Part shown: piece by piece, positions 12,261-13,338 of the stretch
How positions within the stretch are numbered: the stretch's first letter is position 1
How the letters are laid out: each line of letters begins with the position of its first letter
Source: JBBRHF01 sp038223055
GTDB lineage: Bacteria; Actinomycetota; Actinomycetes; JACCUZ01
Assembly (NCBI GenBank): GCA_038223055.1
Contig: JBBRHF010000126.1
Span: forward strand, 1-13,338
Direction of reading: 5' to 3'
Length of the DNA: 13,338 nt
The notes under the pieces: generated by a model
Told to the model about the DNA's origin: nothing
Databases searched by the model: none
The model's input: only the letters and a program-made list of their open reading frames with translations
Position numbers and translations under genes: made by a program

Positions 12261-12372
12261 CGCTGCGTCGCGGCGCAGTTCGTCGATGACGTGCTGGTAG
12301 CGCAGCGACATCCGCTGGTCGGACCACCCCATGAGGTCCATCACGACGCGCCCGCTGGACGTGAAACGTGAT
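12261..12372 (-). pseudogene. tyrosine recombinase (integrase) C-terminal relic
   Basis: The frame reads SGRVVMDLMGWSDQRMSLRY then QHVIDELRRDAA. This matches the final catalytic block of phage or plasmid tyrosine integrases (VMDLxGWSxxRMxxRYQHV), including the nucleophilic Tyr (codon at about 12297-12299). Upstream, where the Arg and His catalytic residues should be, the match fades within about 40 bp and gives way to the permease end at 12413. Only the last tenth of a normal 350-450-residue integrase remains, so it is inactive. The tail after RRDAA is also unlike intact family members. It marks a former mobile element. Confidence 0.7.
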
Positions 12373-12412
12373 GTGGCGGTGGTCGAGCGGCGAGCCGTGA
12401 AGGTGAGTCGGC

Positions 12413-12577
12413 CTACTTGACCTCCGCTCGTGTGACGAGTGCGAGCCCGATGGCCAGCGGGACGACCCAGATCACAGCGGTGACCCCGAGATGTACCCAT
12501 TGCTGGCTGGTCACGGTGCCGTCGGTCAGAGTGCCCCTGATAGTGGCGATGGCGATGGCGACGCCGGCGATCGCGCA
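12413..12577 (-). pseudogene. C-terminal remnant of ABC-2 type permease
   Basis: The last 54 residues before TAG (12415-12413) read CAIAGVAIAIATIRGTLTDG, then TVTSQQWVHLGVTAVIWVVP and LAIGLALVTRAEVK. Two hydrophobic helices and the short charged VTRAEVK ending fit the last spans of an ABC-2 permease, which normally follows its ATPase gene. Everything N-terminal (about 200 residues) is gone: the sequence joins directly to the middle of the ATPase relic near 12578, out of frame. Confidence 0.6.
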
Positions 12578-13075
12578 TCCAGCGAACGCCTGCCGGGTCG
12601 ACGCCGTTGGCCGGCTCGTCGAGGGTCCGAACCTCCGGCTGGGCGCTGAGCGCGGCTGCGATACCGAACCACTGCCGCATCGCCGGGGGGTAGTCACGGA
12701 CCCGACGGGACGCCTCCTGGGGTGTCAGGCTGACCAGGGCGAGCATCTCCTCGACTCGACTCCGTGGGCGACCCATGAACCGCTGGGCGATGGTCAGGCT
12801 CTCGGCCGGTGCGATCCGCGTGCTGGGCGGACGCATCGAGGAGGACCCCAGCCTCGAGTCCCGGGTTGGGCAGGTCGACGTAACGACGGCCGGCAACGGT
12901 GACGGCTCCGACGTGGCGGCCGTCAGGCCGACGAGGATCCGCGCATGGTGGTGGATTTTCCGGCGCCGTTCGGGCCGAGGAAGCCGGTCACCCGGCCGGG
13001 CTGGGCGATGCAGGTGACGTCGTCGACGGCGGTGAAGTCGCCGTACGTTCTGATGACGGACTCGATGGTGATCAT
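12578..13075 (-). pseudogene. frameshifted, 3'-deleted ABC transporter ATPase
   Basis: Begins MITIESVIRTYGDFTAVDDV with an intact Walker A (GPNGAGKSTT), then loses frame just after TTMR, giving a 50-residue truncated product ending at 12923. The family sequence continues in shifted frames: ILVGLTAATS, then GAVTVAGRRYVDLPNPGLEA in another frame. After a further shift comes LTIAQRFMGRPRSRVEEMLA to the Walker B region LDEPANGVDPAGVRWM. At least three indels are needed (near 12940, 12917 and 12806). The signature motif is degraded (YPPAMRQWFG where SxGMRQRLG is usual). The H-loop region and C-terminus are deleted, the sequence joining the permease relic at about 12578. The start overlaps the upstream DUF4386 stop (ATGA), the trace of a former operon. 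Confidence 0.8.
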
Positions 13076-13338
13076 TTGCGGGCCATCAGCGTGGTGACCG
13101 CGGAGGGCTTGAAGCCCTTGAAGGTCAGGTAGAGACCGAGGGACAGCTCCCAGAAGACGATCGGCGCGGCCACGATCCACCAAGCGGAGCCGTGGTGCGT
13201 GAGGTCGAGCATCGAGGCGAGGGTGACCGCTAGGAGCAACGGGCCACCGACGAGGCCCAGCAACGGAATCGCCTTGGGCACGAGGCCCGACTTGTACATC
13301 AAGGTGCCCAGCAATACCCCGGTCACGGCGGGCATGAG
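13072..13338 (-). CDS. DUF4386 family membrane protein (3' part)
   Basis: The visible 88 residues hold three hydrophobic segments: AVTGVLLGTLMYKSGL, LLGLVGGPLLLAVTLASML and WWIVAAPIVFWELSLGLYLT, ending FKGFKPSAVTTLMARK. The LVPKAIPLLGLVGGPLLL and APIxxWELSLGLxLxxKGF motifs are those of the DUF4386 C-terminus. Family members have about 220-240 residues and 6-7 spans, so the N-terminal two thirds lie beyond the right edge. Function is unknown; they often neighbour ABC transporter genes, as here. The stop overlaps the start of the ATPase relic, so this gene headed an operon whose downstream part has decayed. This reading frame itself shows no damage in the window. Confidence 0.82.
   Translation of the reverse strand, partial: LMPAVTGVLLGTLMYKSGLVPKAIPLLGLVGGPLLLAVTLASMLDLTHHGSAWWIVAAPIVFWELSLGLYLTFKGFKPSAVTTLMARK

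Noticed and set aside
11589..12896. 435-residue minus-strand open frame
   Set aside because: A chance read-through joining part of the ABC ATPase, the integrase relic and non-coding DNA; not a single gene.

Overview
The window is very GC-rich and encodes actinobacterial families: SpoIIE-type PP2C phosphatases with PAS, GAF and anti-sigma-kinase-like domains, a Holin-X/DUF3618 pair, a DUF4386 membrane protein, and TetR and VapB/FitA regulators. It suggests an Actinomycetota chromosome. The mix of stress proteins and a bacterial collagen would fit a desiccation-tolerant soil or rock lineage, but genus cannot be read from the sequence. No tRNA, rRNA or CRISPR array was seen.

Layout. 1-200: 5' end of a FitA-like antitoxin gene with its probable operator. 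539-2533 (-): PAS-GAF-PP2C-HATPase signalling protein. 2732-3208 (-): phasin-like coiled-coil protein ending in a SAP-like motif. 3404-3664 (+): GlsB/YeaQ-type three-helix membrane stress protein. 3700-4590: a graveyard of truncated toxin-antitoxin genes (vapB, vapC, a RelE-like toxin and unassigned pieces). 4597-6051 (-): second GAF-PP2C phosphatase. 6354-7208 (-): collagen-like protein with 63 uninterrupted Gly-X-Y triplets, preceded by a structured leader of about 210 nt. 7634-9674 (-): three-gene operon with ATGA-type overlaps (LEA-like membrane protein, Holin-X, DUF3618). 10059-10382 (-): two-helix membrane protein. 10818-11531 (+): TetR regulator. 11532-13075: decayed DNA with a small zinc-ribbon-like ORF, a tyrosine-integrase relic, and an ABC transporter locus collapsed by frameshifts and an internal deletion. 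13072-13338 (-): 3' end of a DUF4386 gene.

How it may work together (inference). The two phosphatases are of the RsbU/RsbP kind that release stress sigma factors by partner switching. Most intact neighbours look like stress effectors of envelope, granule or cytoplasm. Two sets of shared upstream sequence support co-regulation. A bipartite element (13-bp and 18-bp blocks) lies upstream of both the phasin-like and the collagen genes. A 34-bp inverted pair, each arm resembling a SigB/SigF promoter (GTTT-N16-GGGCAA) and carrying a CCGTA-N4-TACGG palindrome, faces outward toward the two-helix membrane gene and tetR. The best candidate for something undescribed is this stress regulon with a collagen-like protein that has no visible secretion signal.
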